From: an uncultured Flavobacteriaceae bacterium
GTDB taxonomy: Bacteria; Bacteroidota; Bacteroidia; Flavobacteriales; Flavobacteriaceae
Assembly: GCA_905381055.1 (NCBI GenBank)
Contig: CAJPUR010000013.1
Location: forward strand, 62,001-126,000
Length of the DNA stretch: 64,000 nt
Reading direction: 5' to 3'
Shown here: one piece after another, positions 45,429 through 55,048 of the stretch
Position numbering within the stretch: the first letter of the stretch is position 1
Layout: each line of letters opens with the position of its first letter
Notes under the pieces: model-generated
The model's input: the letters and a program-made list of their open reading frames with translations, nothing else
What the model was told of the DNA's origin: nothing
Databases searched by the model: none
Translations under genes and position numbers: made by a program

Positions 45429-47483
45429 TCACTTATTATTATTTTCTAGACTTAATAAAAATGAGTATTCTTTTACTTTTTCTTTTAAAAACTCAAATCT
45501 ACCTGAAGAACCACTGTGACCAGCGCTCAAATTAATGTTATACAATAAAAGACTATCATTTTTTTCCATTTCTCTTAATTTTGCAACCCACTTAGTTGGC
45601 TCCCAATATTGAACTTGAGAATCATAATAACCGCTTGTTACAAAAATGTTTGGGTATTTTTGATTTTTAATATTATCATAAGGTGAATATGATTTAATGT
45701 ATTCATAAAACCTTTTATCATTAGGATTTCCCCATTCATCATACTCAGAAGTTGTTAAAGGGATAGTATTATCTAACATTGTTGTAACAACATCAACAAA
45801 GGGAACAGCAAGAATTACCCCATTAAATAAATCGGGTCTTAAATTAACTACTACTCCCATAAGTAAGCCTCCTGCAGATCCGCCAGAGGCATATAAATGA
45901 GCTCTTGAAGTAAAGTTTTTTTTGATAAGATATTCAGAGCAACTAATAAAATCATAAAAAGTGTTTTTTTTATTTAAAAGTTTTCCTTTTTCATACCATT
46001 TTCTACCTAAATATTCACCTCCTCTTACATGGGCAATAGCAAAAGCAAAACCTCTGTCTAAAAGACTTAACCTTAAACTAGAAAAGTTTGGGTCGATTGT
46101 ATGACCATATGATCCATATCCATATAATAAAAGGGGTGTAGATGGTGAAGGTTTGTGATTTTTATTAAAAACAATTGATATTGGAATTTTAACATTGTCA
46201 TGCCCAACAGCCCAAATTCTTTTTGACTTATAATTATGTTTATTAAAGTTTCCACCATAAACTTTTTGCTCCTTGAGGATTTTATTTTTTTTTGTTTTCA
46301 TATTAAATTCTCTTACTGAAAAGGGCTCTGTTAATGAGCTGTAATTATATCTTAATTTGTGTGTGTTAAAATCTAAATTTAAGCTAGTTGAAAGTGTATA
46401 AGTCTTATTTTTAATAGGTAAAGAATATCCCTCATTTTTATTCCAGGAAAAAATATTTAAATTATTAAGCCCCATTTTTCTTTGAGTCAAGACAAAATAA
46501 TTTTCAAATACATCAAAATCTTCAATTAAAATTTTTTTTCTGTGTTCAAAAAAAGTAATCCAATTCTTTTTTTCGGTTTTATCTATTAAAGTTTTAACTA
46601 TTTTAAAGTTAAAGGAGTTGTCAGAATTAGTTAATAAATAAAAATATTTTTTAAAATGAAAAACATAATATTCAAGATTTTTAATTCTCTTTTGAAGAAT
46701 CTTAAATTTACTCAATGGATGGTCTGATTTTAAAAACCTTGTTTCAGTTGTTAAAGTACTATACGAGTTAATAAAAATATATTCTTTAGACTTTGATTTA
46801 CTAACATTAACAGAAAATGTCAAATCATTTTCTTTATATATTTTTTTTTCAGATAATTTATCTAAATCAAATCTATTTACTGATTCTGATCTTAAAGTTT
46901 TAGAATTTTTTTTTGAGTAAAAAATGTATTTGCTATCATTTGACCAAACACAAGAACCCGATGTACCCTTTAATTTAAAATCTAATATTTTTTTCTCATC
47001 AAGTTCTTTGACCATTATTGTGTAAAATCTTCTAGAAACAGTATCAATAGAAAAAGCAGCCATTTTGTTATTTGGGCTGATACTTATACTGCCCAAATCA
47101 AAATATTTATATTCCTTAGACATTAAGTTGCAATCAAATAAAAGTTCTTCTTCTGAATTTAACGTAAGTTTTTTTCTAATATAAATTGGATATTCGCAGC
47201 CTTTTTTAAATTTAGTTAAATACCAATATCCATTATAAAAATATGGAACAGAAACCTCATCTCTATTGATTCTTAATTTCATTTCATCAAAGAGTTTATC
47301 TTCAAAACCTTCTTGGTTTTTTGTCATTTTTTTATAATAATTATTTTCTTGATTTAAATATTTAATTACTTCAGGATTATCTCTTTCTTTCAACCAAAAA
47401 TAATTGTCGATTCTGTCATCATCATGAAGTCTATGCTTGTATTTATTTTTTGAAGCTCTAGGAGTATTCTCAACTTTTTTCAT
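45429..47483 (-). CDS. S9A-family oligopeptidase (oligopeptidase B-like)
   Basis: A 684-aa serine peptidase of the prolyl-oligopeptidase family. The N-terminal RLHDDDRIDNYFWLKERDNPEVIKYLNQEN and the closing beta-propeller (about 70-400) are followed by an alpha/beta hydrolase: LLLYGYGSYG, FAFAIAHVRGGEYLGRKWYEKGK, the nucleophile in ASGGSAGGLL, the Asp in TSGYYDSQVQYWEP and the His in LSAGHSGSSGRF. GEYLGRKWYEKGK and DSQVQYWEP are typical of PtrB, which cuts after basic residues. No signal peptide, so cytoplasmic. Confidence 0.93.
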   Translation of the reverse strand: MKKVENTPRASKNKYKHRLHDDDRIDNYFWLKERDNPEVIKYLNQENNYYKKMTKNQEGFEDKLFDEMKLRINRDEVSVPYFYNGYWYLTKFKKGCEYPIYIRKKLTLNSEEELLFDCNLMSKEYKYFDLGSISISPNNKMAAFSIDTVSRRFYTIMVKELDEKKILDFKLKGTSGSCVWSNDSKYIFYSKKNSKTLRSESVNRFDLDKLSEKKIYKENDLTFSVNVSKSKSKEYIFINSYSTLTTETRFLKSDHPLSKFKILQKRIKNLEYYVFHFKKYFYLLTNSDNSFNFKIVKTLIDKTEKKNWITFFEHRKKILIEDFDVFENYFVLTQRKMGLNNLNIFSWNKNEGYSLPIKNKTYTLSTSLNLDFNTHKLRYNYSSLTEPFSVREFNMKTKKNKILKEQKVYGGNFNKHNYKSKRIWAVGHDNVKIPISIVFNKNHKPSPSTPLLLYGYGSYGHTIDPNFSSLRLSLLDRGFAFAIAHVRGGEYLGRKWYEKGKLLNKKNTFYDFISCSEYLIKKNFTSRAHLYASGGSAGGLLMGVVVNLRPDLFNGVILAVPFVDVVTTMLDNTIPLTTSEYDEWGNPNDKRFYEYIKSYSPYDNIKNQKYPNIFVTSGYYDSQVQYWEPTKWVAKLREMEKNDSLLLYNINLSAGHSGSSGRFEFLKEKVKEYSFLLSLENNNK

Positions 47484-47596
47484 ATCAATTTTTTATTAGA
47501 AGTAAATTAATTTTCAACAATATTAATTTAATTTTAATTTTACATGTAATAATTAAAAAAATTATTAATTAATTTTAGAGACAATATTTTTTTAGT

Positions 47597-48698
47597 ATGA
47601 TAAATTCAGAACAAATCAAAGACTTAGTTGATCGCCTTGGAGTGATAAGGGGGTATCTTTGACGTCGAAAATAAACTTATACAAATTCAAAACAAAGAAG
47701 AATTAGCTCTAGATCCAAATTTGTGGGAAAATCCCTCAAATGCAGAGAATCTGATGATTGAAATAAGATCTCTTAAGAAATGGATAAATGACTATGAATT
47801 AATTAAATCAAATATTGATGATCTTGAAGTTCTTTTTGAATACTATAAATCAGATGAAATTTCAGAGGAGGAATTAACTGAGCATTGGAGAAAAACAGTT
47901 AGGTCATTAGAAGAGCTTGAATTCAAAAATATGTTGTCTGAGGAAGGAGATTCCTTAAATGCTGTAATTCAAATTACGGCTGGTGCAGGGGGTACTGAAA
48001 GTTGTGATTGGGCAGAAATGTTGATGAGAATGTACTTAATGTGGTCAGAAAAAAGGAGTTTTAAAACAAAAGAACTAACAAGTCAACAAGGCGATGTTGC
48101 AGGTATAAAAACTGTTACCATTGAAATAACTGGTGATTTTGCTTTTGGTTGGCTTAAAGGTGAAAATGGTGTCCACAGGCTAGTAAGAATATCTCCCTTT
48201 GATAGTAATGCTAAACGTCATACTTCATTTGCATCAGTTTATGTTTATCCACTTGTAGACGAAAGAATTGAAATTAAAATTAATCCATCTGAAATAACAT
48301 GGGAGACTATGAGGTCTAGTGGGGCTGGAGGACAAAGTGTAAATAAAATTGAAACAGCTGTTAGACTAAAACATCAACCTAGTGGGATTGTTATTGAAAA
48401 TTCAGAAACAAGATCTCAGCTTGAAAATAAAAATAAAGCAATGATTTTATTGAAATCCCAACTTTACGAAATTGAATTACAAAAAAAATTGTCAGCTCGT
48501 AAAAAAATTGAGGACTCGAAAATGAAAATTGAATGGGGTTCGCAAATTAGAAACTATGTTTTACATCCATATAAATTAATTAAAGATGTAAGGACTAAAC
48601 ATGAAAGCGCAGATGTTGATAGTATTCTCAGTGGGTCAATAGATCCTTTCTTAAAATCTTATTTAATGTATACTGGAAAAATGAATAAAAATGAATAA
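47597..48698 (+). CDS. prfB: Peptide chain release factor 2 with programmed +1 frameshift
   Basis: RF2 ends translation at UGA and UAA. The first frame starts at ATG 47597 (MINSEQIKDLVDRLGVIRGYL) and meets an in-frame UGA at 47660-47662; skipping one base at CUU-U continues in the frame from 47661 as DVENKLIQIQNKEEL, giving about 366 aa, the normal RF2 length. The RF2-specific tripeptide is in RISPFDSNAK and the catalytic GGQ in GAGGQSVNK. A start at the internal ATG 47721 would lose about 40 conserved residues. The stop overlaps the HAD gene by 8 bp. Confidence 0.95.
47648..47662 (+). promoter_or_regulatory. prfB programmed +1 frameshift site
   Basis: The site is AGGGGG-TAT-CTT-TGA, with C following the stop: Shine-Dalgarno-like AGGGGG (47648-47653), three bases, the slippery CTT-T (47657-47660) and UGA (47660-47662). 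This equals the classical arrangement in which low RF2 lets the ribosome slip +1, so that RF2 limits its own synthesis. Confidence 0.95.
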
Positions 48699-49305
48699 AA
48701 TCAAAAATATAATATTTGACCTTGGAGGAGTCTTAGTTGACTGGAGTCCTGACTATGTTTATTTAAAAGAATTTGGCGGAGATGTTGAAAAAATGAATTG
48801 GTTTTATGAAAATATTTGTACAATGGACTGGAATGAAAATCAAGATGCAGGTTATTCAATGAAAAAGGCAACAGAAGAAAGAATAAAAATGTTTCCCAAG
48901 TATAAAAAATTGATTAAAATGTATTACGGAAGATGGGATGAAATGTTAAAAGATTCAATTAAGGGAAGTGTTGATTTATTACAAAGGCTCGTAGAGTCTA
49001 AAAAATATAAAATAATAGCATTAACTAATTGGAGTGCAGAAACTTTCCCTAAGGCTTTAAATAAGTTTGAATTTTTAAATTTATTTGAGGGTATTGTTGT
49101 CTCTGGTGAGGAAAAAACCAGAAAACCATTTAAAAAAATATATAAAATAGCACTTAAACGTTATAATTTAGAAGCTGAAAAAACTTTATTTATTGATGAT
49201 AATTTAAGAAATATTATAGCCGCGAATAAATTATCAATCCAAACGATACATTTTAAAACTCCTGAAAAACTTGAAAATGAACTAAAAAAATTAAAGTTAA
49301 TATGA
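48691..49305 (+). CDS. HAD-superfamily hydrolase (IA type, YihX-like)
   Basis: A 204-aa HAD protein with nucleophile Asp10 in IIFDLGGVLVDW (DxG form, as in YihX-type sugar phosphatases), the Thr/Asn motif IIALTNWSAE, the Lys motif GEEKTRKPFKKIYKIAL and the acidic motif TLFIDDNLRNI. A helical cap occupies about residues 15-85. It is likely a phosphatase of small phosphometabolites. The ATG overlaps the prfB stop and the arsC-like gene overlaps its stop, so the three are co-translated. Confidence 0.9.
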   Translation: MNKIKNIIFDLGGVLVDWSPDYVYLKEFGGDVEKMNWFYENICTMDWNENQDAGYSMKKATEERIKMFPKYKKLIKMYYGRWDEMLKDSIKGSVDLLQRLVESKKYKIIALTNWSAETFPKALNKFEFLNLFEGIVVSGEEKTRKPFKKIYKIALKRYNLEAEKTLFIDDNLRNIIAANKLSIQTIHFKTPEKLENELKKLKLI

Positions 49306-49649
49306 AATTAAAAATTTATCATAACCCAAGATGTCGCAAATCCAGAGAAGCACTTGAATTATTAAATAAAAAAAAAATAGATGTTGAAATCATAAAATAT
49401 TTGGAAAACCACTTAACTTTTGAGGAATTAAAAGAAATAATTTTTCTTTTAAAAATATCTGTTAATGAAATTGTAAGGACTAATGAAACTCTTTGGAAAA
49501 ATAATTTTAAAAAATCAAATCTTAATGAAAATGATTTAATTAAAGTGTTAATTGAAAATCCAAAATTAATTGAAAGACCAATAATTGTTGGAACGAATAA
49601 AGCTGTTATAGGAAGGCCAATAGATAAACTAATTTCTTTTTTAAAATAA
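49302..49649 (+). CDS. ArsC/Spx-family reductase
   Basis: A 115-aa protein of the glutaredoxin-type arsenate reductase family: KIYHNPRCRKSREALELL with the catalytic Cys11, a middle VEIIKYLENHLTFEELKEIIFLL and the arginine motif LIERPIIVGTNKAVIGRP. The YfgD-type members often lack an ars operon, as here; a redox role is possible. It starts inside the HAD stop codon (4 bp overlap). Confidence 0.9.
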   Translation: MKLKIYHNPRCRKSREALELLNKKKIDVEIIKYLENHLTFEELKEIIFLLKISVNEIVRTNETLWKNNFKKSNLNENDLIKVLIENPKLIERPIIVGTNKAVIGRPIDKLISFLK

Positions 49650-49674
49650 AAACGACCGTAAACTATTATATGCT

Positions 49675-49682
49675 TACTTTTG
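49675..49682 (+). promoter_or_regulatory. Candidate -7 box (TACTTTTG) for the outer-membrane barrel gene
   Basis: An exact TAnnTTTG match, 17 nt before the ATG at 49700, suggesting that the barrel gene has its own promoter apart from the prfB run. No convincing -33 TTG at 17-23 bp. Confidence 0.45.
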
Positions 49683-49699
49683 CAATTTAATAATTTAGG

Positions 49700-52177
49700 A
49701 TGCTAATGAAGAACTTTTTTTTTATAATTCTAATTATATTGAGTTTTAAGTCTTTTTCACAAAGACCCCCTCAAGATTTTAAAAAAATAAACTTTAAAGG
49801 AAAGGTTATTGACCTTGACACATCTCAACCTCTAGAATATGCCACTATTTCTCTTAAAAGCTTAAGGAATCCAAATAATATACAAGGTGGAATTACAGTT
49901 AGTGATGGAAGTTTTGACTTTGAAGTAATCCCTGGAAGATATTTTTTAACAATTGAGTATATTTCGTTTGAGAAATTTATTAAAGAAAATATTCTTATAG
50001 ATAAAGACACTGACATAGGCACAATTGAGCTTAAAATAAATGTTGAAGCACTGGAAAATATCAATTTAACTGCCGAAAGAACAGAAGTCGAAATTAGACT
50101 TGATAAAACAGTTTATAATGTTGGTAGAGATATTACTGTTAGAGGTGGAAGTGTTGCAGATGTATTAGATAATGTCCCATCAGTATCAGTTGATATTGAT
50201 GGTAATGTAGCACTAAGAGGCAATGATAATGTTAGAATTTTAATTAATGGAAAACCATCGGGTCTAGTTGGACTAAGTGGTCCTCAAGGGCTTCAACAAA
50301 TCCCTGCAGAATCTATTGATAAAGTCGAAGTTATTACATCACCATCTGCAAGATATGAATCAGAAGGAACAGGTGGTATTTTAAATATTATTTTGAAGAA
50401 AGACTCGATGGAAGGGATAAATGGAAACATTGTTGTCAATGGAGGGTTACCAAAGAATTTAGGTGGATCATATACATTCAATTATAAATCAAAAAAAATA
50501 AATATTTTTAATACAACTTCAATAAAAACAAATATAAATAAAGGAAGAGGTGGTGCAGAAAATGAATATTTTAATGGAACAAATCCAAATACATTTTTGA
50601 GTGAAAATGGAAGAGCTGAGCGAAAGGGGAATAATTTTTTTACAAATCTCGGATTTGAATATTCTATTAATAATAGTAGTTCATTAATAATTAGTGGATT
50701 TTACAGCAAAAGAGATAATCAAAACTTAAATGAAACCGTTTTTAAAAACTTTAATTCATTTAAAATTTTAGAAAATCAATCAAAAAGAAATCAAGATGAG
50801 GATGAAGTCGATGAATCAAATCAAATAACTTTTAATTACACAAAAAAATTCAATGAGAAAGGTCATGAATTAGTTGCTGAAATACAATACGAAAAAAGCA
50901 CTGAAATTGAAGATGGCTTTTTTACCAATATGACGATATTTCCTGATCAAGGAGAACCTAGATATGATAGGCTTTTAACAGACGAAAATCAAAAAAGATC
51001 TTTATATCAAATAGATTATGTATGGCCAATAGATGATAATACCCAATTTGAACTTGGATATAGGGGCTCATTCAATGACTTATCAACTGACTATCAGGTA
51101 AGTGATCTAATAGCTAATTCATATGTTATAGATGGTAATCAATCAAATTTTTTAGATTATAAAGAATATATTAATGCTGCATACAGTCAATTTGGAAAAA
51201 AAATCAATAGTTTCTCTTACCTGCTTGGACTTAGAATGGAGAATTCAATAATTAGGATTGACCAAAAAACAACTAATCAGAAAAATAACAAAAATTATAC
51301 CGATTGGTTTCCTACTATTAATGTTTCATATGAATTTAATCAGGCTACTAGTGTGACTCTTGGTTACAGTAGGAGATTAAGAAGGCCTAGATCAAGATTC
51401 ATAAATCCATTTCCTTCAAGAAGAAGTTTAACAAATTTATTCCAAGGGAATTCAGATATAAATCCAAGTTATTCAAATACACTTGATTTAGGGTATTTAA
51501 AAAGACTAAAAAAATTCACTTTGAATGGCTCAATCTATTACACTAAGTCAACAAGTGTATTTACTTTTATTAATGAAGCAACTGGAGAAAATGCAATAAT
51601 TAGTTTAAATCCCCTTGTTGAAGTTCCAGTATTAAGAACAATGCCTATAAACTTATCTGAAAATATCAGAACAGGAACAGATTTTAGTATAACCTACACC
51701 CCTAATAGAAAGTTAAGAGTCAATGGTAATTTTAATATATTTAATTCTAAACTATTAGGTACATACAATAATATTGACTACGGATCAGAAAATTTAAGCT
51801 GGTTTGCTAGAATGAATGCAAGTATAAAGTTACCGAAAGAGTTTGACTTTCAACTTAGAATGTTCTATAGAGGACCTGGAAGAAATTCTCAATCTGAGGT
51901 AAAAGGTGGTATTAATTTTTCTGGTGCAATAAATAAAAATATTTTAAACAAAAAGGGCACAATTAGTTTTAGAGTTTCTGATATTTTTAATACGTCTAAA
52001 TTTAGAGTTATTACTACAACCGAGAATTACATCAGTGCCAGAGAGTTTAGAAGACGAGAACCTACTTATATTTTTACTTTTACCTATAAAATAAATGAGA
52101 AAAAATCAGATAGTAAAAGAAACAGAGGTGGTAATAATTTTCAAGGTGGTGGCGATGAGGGCGGATATGGTTACTAA
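49700..52177 (+). CDS. TonB-receptor-like outer-membrane beta-barrel protein
   Basis: An 825-aa protein of the Bacteroidota outer-membrane beta-barrel family. Signal peptide about 1-21 (FFFIILIILSFKSFSQ), a CarboxypepD_reg-like domain (about 30-115: FKGKVIDLDTSQPLEYATISLKSL), a plug-like domain with VADVLDNVPSVSVDIDGNVALRGNDNVRILINGKP and SIDKVEVITSPSARYESEGTGGILNIILKK, then a long C-terminal barrel (about 225-800). The last residues are Gly-rich (RGGNNFQGGGDEGGYGY). No SusD partner is nearby. It may import a ligand with TonB or act as a structural barrel. The ATG at 49700 or 49706 may be used. Confidence 0.9.
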   Translation: MLMKNFFFIILIILSFKSFSQRPPQDFKKINFKGKVIDLDTSQPLEYATISLKSLRNPNNIQGGITVSDGSFDFEVIPGRYFLTIEYISFEKFIKENILIDKDTDIGTIELKINVEALENINLTAERTEVEIRLDKTVYNVGRDITVRGGSVADVLDNVPSVSVDIDGNVALRGNDNVRILINGKPSGLVGLSGPQGLQQIPAESIDKVEVITSPSARYESEGTGGILNIILKKDSMEGINGNIVVNGGLPKNLGGSYTFNYKSKKINIFNTTSIKTNINKGRGGAENEYFNGTNPNTFLSENGRAERKGNNFFTNLGFEYSINNSSSLIISGFYSKRDNQNLNETVFKNFNSFKILENQSKRNQDEDEVDESNQITFNYTKKFNEKGHELVAEIQYEKSTEIEDGFFTNMTIFPDQGEPRYDRLLTDENQKRSLYQIDYVWPIDDNTQFELGYRGSFNDLSTDYQVSDLIANSYVIDGNQSNFLDYKEYINAAYSQFGKKINSFSYLLGLRMENSIIRIDQKTTNQKNNKNYTDWFPTINVSYEFNQATSVTLGYSRRLRRPRSRFINPFPSRRSLTNLFQGNSDINPSYSNTLDLGYLKRLKKFTLNGSIYYTKSTSVFTFINEATGENAIISLNPLVEVPVLRTMPINLSENIRTGTDFSITYTPNRKLRVNGNFNIFNSKLLGTYNNIDYGSENLSWFARMNASIKLPKEFDFQLRMFYRGPGRNSQSEVKGGINFSGAINKNILNKKGTISFRVSDIFNTSKFRVITTTENYISAREFRRREPTYIFTFTYKINEKKSDSKRNRGGNNFQGGGDEGGYGY

Positions 52178-52183
52178 AATAAA

Positions 52184-52351
52184 TTAAATAGAAGTTTTCT
52201 TTGACTCTTTTCTTTCTTTAAGCCACTCTAATAAAGCTCCAGTTAACCAATAAGGGACAACGAAGGTTATCAAAAAAATCATTAACCAAAAGCCAATTGT
52301 TAAAATGGAAAGGAAAGCTAAAAAACCTAAATATTGGTCGAAATCAAACAT
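52184..52351 (-). CDS. Small membrane protein (55 aa)
   Basis: The minus-strand ORF begins MFDFDQYLGFLAFLSILTIG and ends WLKERKESKKTSI. It has hydrophobic residues about 8-40, enough for one long or two short TM helices, an amphipathic ALLEWLKERK stretch and a positively charged tail. It has an ATG, ends 7 bp from the convergent barrel gene's stop and fills an otherwise empty spacer. Composition is typical of real inner-membrane micro-proteins. No family recognised. Confidence 0.65.
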   Translation of the reverse strand: MFDFDQYLGFLAFLSILTIGFWLMIFLITFVVPYWLTGALLEWLKERKESKKTSI

Positions 52352-52495
52352 ATTTAATTAATTTTTTATAAAATTAAAATTTTTATTTAAATTATTTAAA
52401 TGAAAAAGTAATTTATTTTCTTTTATCCATAGTATAATTTATATTGTTTTAAAATGTTAATTTTGTGAATGTTATGCTTATTAGAAATTTTATAA
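52352..52495. other. AT-rich intergenic region upstream of fumC
   Basis: These 144 bp separate the divergent 55-aa membrane protein gene and fumC. I find one candidate fumC -7 box and no hairpin or further ORF. Confidence 0.5.
52458..52465 (+). promoter_or_regulatory. Candidate -7 box (TAATTTTG) for fumC
   Basis: An exact TAnnTTTG match on the plus strand, 30 nt before the fumC ATG. No TTG at normal -33 spacing. Confidence 0.4.
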
Positions 52496-53896
52496 ATGAA
52501 ATATAGAATAGAAAAAGATACAATTGGAGAGGTTAAAGTACCCAATAATGCTTATTGGGGAGCTCAAACTGAGAGATCTAGGTTAAACTTTAAAATAGGT
52601 AAAGAATCTTCAATGCCAATTGAAATTATTTACGGATATGCATATTTAAAAAAAGCTGCTGCATACACTAATTATGATTTAGGTGTACTAGATATAAAAA
52701 AAAGAGATTTAATTTCTAGTGTATGTGATGAAATTCTCTCTGGTAAACTTAATGACCATTTTCCTCTAGTTATATGGCAAACTGGCTCTGGTACTCAAAC
52801 AAATATGAATGTCAACGAAGTAATTTCAAATCGTTCACATGAAATTTTAGGAAATAAACTAGGAGTTGGAGATAAAGTATTACTTCCAAACGATGACGTT
52901 AATAAATCTCAATCCTCAAATGATACTTTCCCAACTGCAATGCACATAGCGGCTTACAAGAAAATAGTTGAGATAACAATACCAGGCATCAAAAAACTTA
53001 AAAAATCTTTGAATTTAAAGTCTAATGAGTTTAAAGATGTTGTAAAAATTGGAAGAACTCACTTAATGGATGCTACCCCACTTACTTTGGGTCAAGAATT
53101 TTCAGGTTACGTTTCACAATTAGATTATGGATTGAAATCATTAATTAATTCATTGGACCATTTAAAAGAAATTGCTCTAGGTGGAACTGCAGTTGGAACT
53201 GGTATTAATACCCCAAAAGGTTATTCTGAAATTGTTTCAAAATATATAGCTAAATTTACAAAACATCCTTTTATTACTGCAAAAAATAAATTTGAAGCAA
53301 TAGCTGCCCATGATGCAATTGTTGAAACTCATGCTTCATTAAAACAATTAGCAGTTTCAATAAATAAAATTGCAAATGATATAAGAATGATGTCATCAGG
53401 ACCTAGGTCTGGAATCGGCGAACTTTCTATTCCTCAAAATGAACCAGGAAGTTCAATTATGCCCGGTAAAGTTAACCCAACTCAATGTGAGGCAATTACA
53501 ATGGTTTGTGCGCAAGTGATAGGAAATGATGTTACTACTTCAATTTCTGGAATGCAAGGTCAATATGAATTAAATGTATATAAACCTGTTATGGCTCACA
53601 ATATTATCCAATCAGCGCAACTTCTTGGAGATTCCTGTTTAAGTTTTTCAATAAATTGTGTTAATGGTATAAAAGCAAATAAAAAAAGAATAAACTCATT
53701 AGTAAATAACTCACTAATGCTCGTAACTGCTCTAAACACCAAAATTGGATACTATAAATCTGCGGAAATAGCAAATAAGGCTCATTATGAAGGAATTACT
53801 TTAAAAGAAGCTGCAATTAAATTAAAATATTTGACAGAAAAAGAATTTGATGATTGGGTTAAACCAAATGAAATGACTGGCAAAAGAAATAATTAA
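52496..53896 (+). CDS. fumC: Fumarate hydratase, class II
   Basis: A TCA-cycle enzyme converting fumarate to malate. The 466-aa protein has [73 protein letters not shown] and the superfamily signature [15 protein letters not shown]. It is of the oxygen-stable, iron-free class. Monocistronic, and converging on a 59-aa gene. Confidence 0.97.
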   Translation: MKYRIEKDTIGEVKVPNNAYWGAQTERSRLNFKIGKESSMPIEIIYGYAYLKKAAAYTNYDLGVLDIKKRDLISSVCDEILSGKLNDHFPLVIWQTGSGTQTNMNVNEVISNRSHEILGNKLGVGDKVLLPNDDVNKSQSSNDTFPTAMHIAAYKKIVEITIPGIKKLKKSLNLKSNEFKDVVKIGRTHLMDATPLTLGQEFSGYVSQLDYGLKSLINSLDHLKEIALGGTAVGTGINTPKGYSEIVSKYIAKFTKHPFITAKNKFEAIAAHDAIVETHASLKQLAVSINKIANDIRMMSSGPRSGIGELSIPQNEPGSSIMPGKVNPTQCEAITMVCAQVIGNDVTTSISGMQGQYELNVYKPVMAHNIIQSAQLLGDSCLSFSINCVNGIKANKKRINSLVNNSLMLVTALNTKIGYYKSAEIANKAHYEGITLKEAAIKLKYLTEKEFDDWVKPNEMTGKRNN

Positions 53897-53902
53897 GATA
53901 TT

Positions 53903-54082
53903 TTATACCCTACCCTTAAGTGCATTAAATGCCCAAGCTATCACAAAAAAGCCAAACCCAGCTATACCAAAACCAATAGTATATTCTTTGTAGATAAAAA
54001 AGCCAACAATAAACAAACTTATCCCAAGAATTAACATGAATAATGAAGCATAACCAAAAATTTTATTTTTATTTAATTTCAT
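53903..54082 (-). CDS. Small two-TM membrane protein (59 aa)
   Basis: The minus-strand ORF begins MKLNKNKIFGYASLFMLILG and ends AWAFNALKGRV. Two hydrophobic helices (about 10-30 and 35-52) are split by the short YKEYT loop, with basic N- and C-termini. It begins 43 bp after the CPBP protease stop on the same strand and ends 6 bp from fumC. The codon composition and coherent topology support a real gene; no family is recognised. Confidence 0.7.
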   Translation of the reverse strand: MKLNKNKIFGYASLFMLILGISLFIVGFFIYKEYTIGFGIAGFGFFVIAWAFNALKGRV

Positions 54083-54125
54083 CTTTAAAATTAAAATTTT
54101 GAATTGCTGTCGAATAAAATTGTGA

Positions 54126-55037
54126 CTAAATTAATTTTTTTCTCCAATTTGACCAATTAAATTTTTTAGAAAAATAAAATAATGTAAATGGATATACTAT
54201 AATTAAATAGATAAACAATTCTATACCCAAAGACGGCTCTGAAATATCTATATAAAGAGATTCGGTTTGAAATGCTGTCCAATCAGCAGTAACTAATAAT
54301 GCAGTTATTAAATTGTTTGCAATATGCAAACCAATTGCAAGTTCTGTTCCTTCATCCATTAATGTGATTATTCCAAAAAAAAGTCCAGTTCCAACATAAT
54401 AGAACATAATTCCATTTCCCAATTTGTCGACTTCGGGATTAAAAAAATGAAGAAATCCAAAGATTAATGACGTAATAATAAGTGGTAAGTATCTATTTTT
54501 TATCATTCTTGAAAACCCTTGCATTAAATATCCTCTAAAAATCAATTCTTCTAATGCTGACTGAAACGGAATAAGAGTAAGAGCTATCAGAACCATAATA
54601 AAAAATGGTATAAAATTAAAATTATATACATAATCATTTGGAGAAATAATTAATTCAAATAAAAAAATTGACAATGACAAGAAAGTCCAATATTTAAATC
54701 CAAATAAAATTCTATTCAAATCAATATCTTTTCTTGATGTGGTTACACTTGTGAATGATTGTAAATGAATTTTTTTAACAACGAAAAAAAAAGTAATAAA
54801 TGATATTAAAAAAGGAAATAATATTAAAAAAAAGGCAAGGTTTTTATCCAATGAATTTAAAATATTTATTGGATTTGTTTCAGCATTGTTATCTGATAAA
54901 GTATTTGTTAAAATACTAAAAAGAGGTATTTGTCCTAGAAAATTAAAAAAAATTATAATAAGTGAACCAATAATATAAAGAGAAAAATTAGTTCTCTTTG
55001 CAACAAATTTTTCTAAAAAAAGATTAGTGTTTTTCAA
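54126..55037 (-). CDS. CPBP-family intramembrane metalloprotease
   Basis: A 303-aa polytopic membrane protein with about eight hydrophobic helices and a CAAX-protease/bacteriocin-processing (CPBP, Abi) core: SALEELIFRGYLMQGF (EExxxR), LIITSLIFGFLHFFNP (FxxxH) and ELAIGLHIANNLITAL (HxxxN). Functions vary (processing, bacteriocin immunity, envelope stress); none is evident here. The start is taken as TTG (55037) since only ATA or TTG precede it after an in-frame stop. It follows the PAS-UbiA gene by 11 bp. Confidence 0.88.
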   Translation of the reverse strand: MKNTNLFLEKFVAKRTNFSLYIIGSLIIIFFNFLGQIPLFSILTNTLSDNNAETNPINILNSLDKNLAFFLILFPFLISFITFFFVVKKIHLQSFTSVTTSRKDIDLNRILFGFKYWTFLSLSIFLFELIISPNDYVYNFNFIPFFIMVLIALTLIPFQSALEELIFRGYLMQGFSRMIKNRYLPLIITSLIFGFLHFFNPEVDKLGNGIMFYYVGTGLFFGIITLMDEGTELAIGLHIANNLITALLVTADWTAFQTESLYIDISEPSLGIELFIYLIIVYPFTLFYFSKKFNWSNWRKKLI

Positions 55038-55048
55038 TATGTATCAAA

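Noticed and set aside
47721-48698. RF2 starting at the internal ATG
   Set aside because: It leaves out about 40 residues typical of RF2; the upstream frame with the frameshift site explains the full protein.
48660-48705. Short direct repeat AATGAATAAAA at the prfB/HAD junction as a regulatory repeat
   Set aside because: It arises from similar Lys/Asn codons at the end of prfB and the start of the HAD gene.
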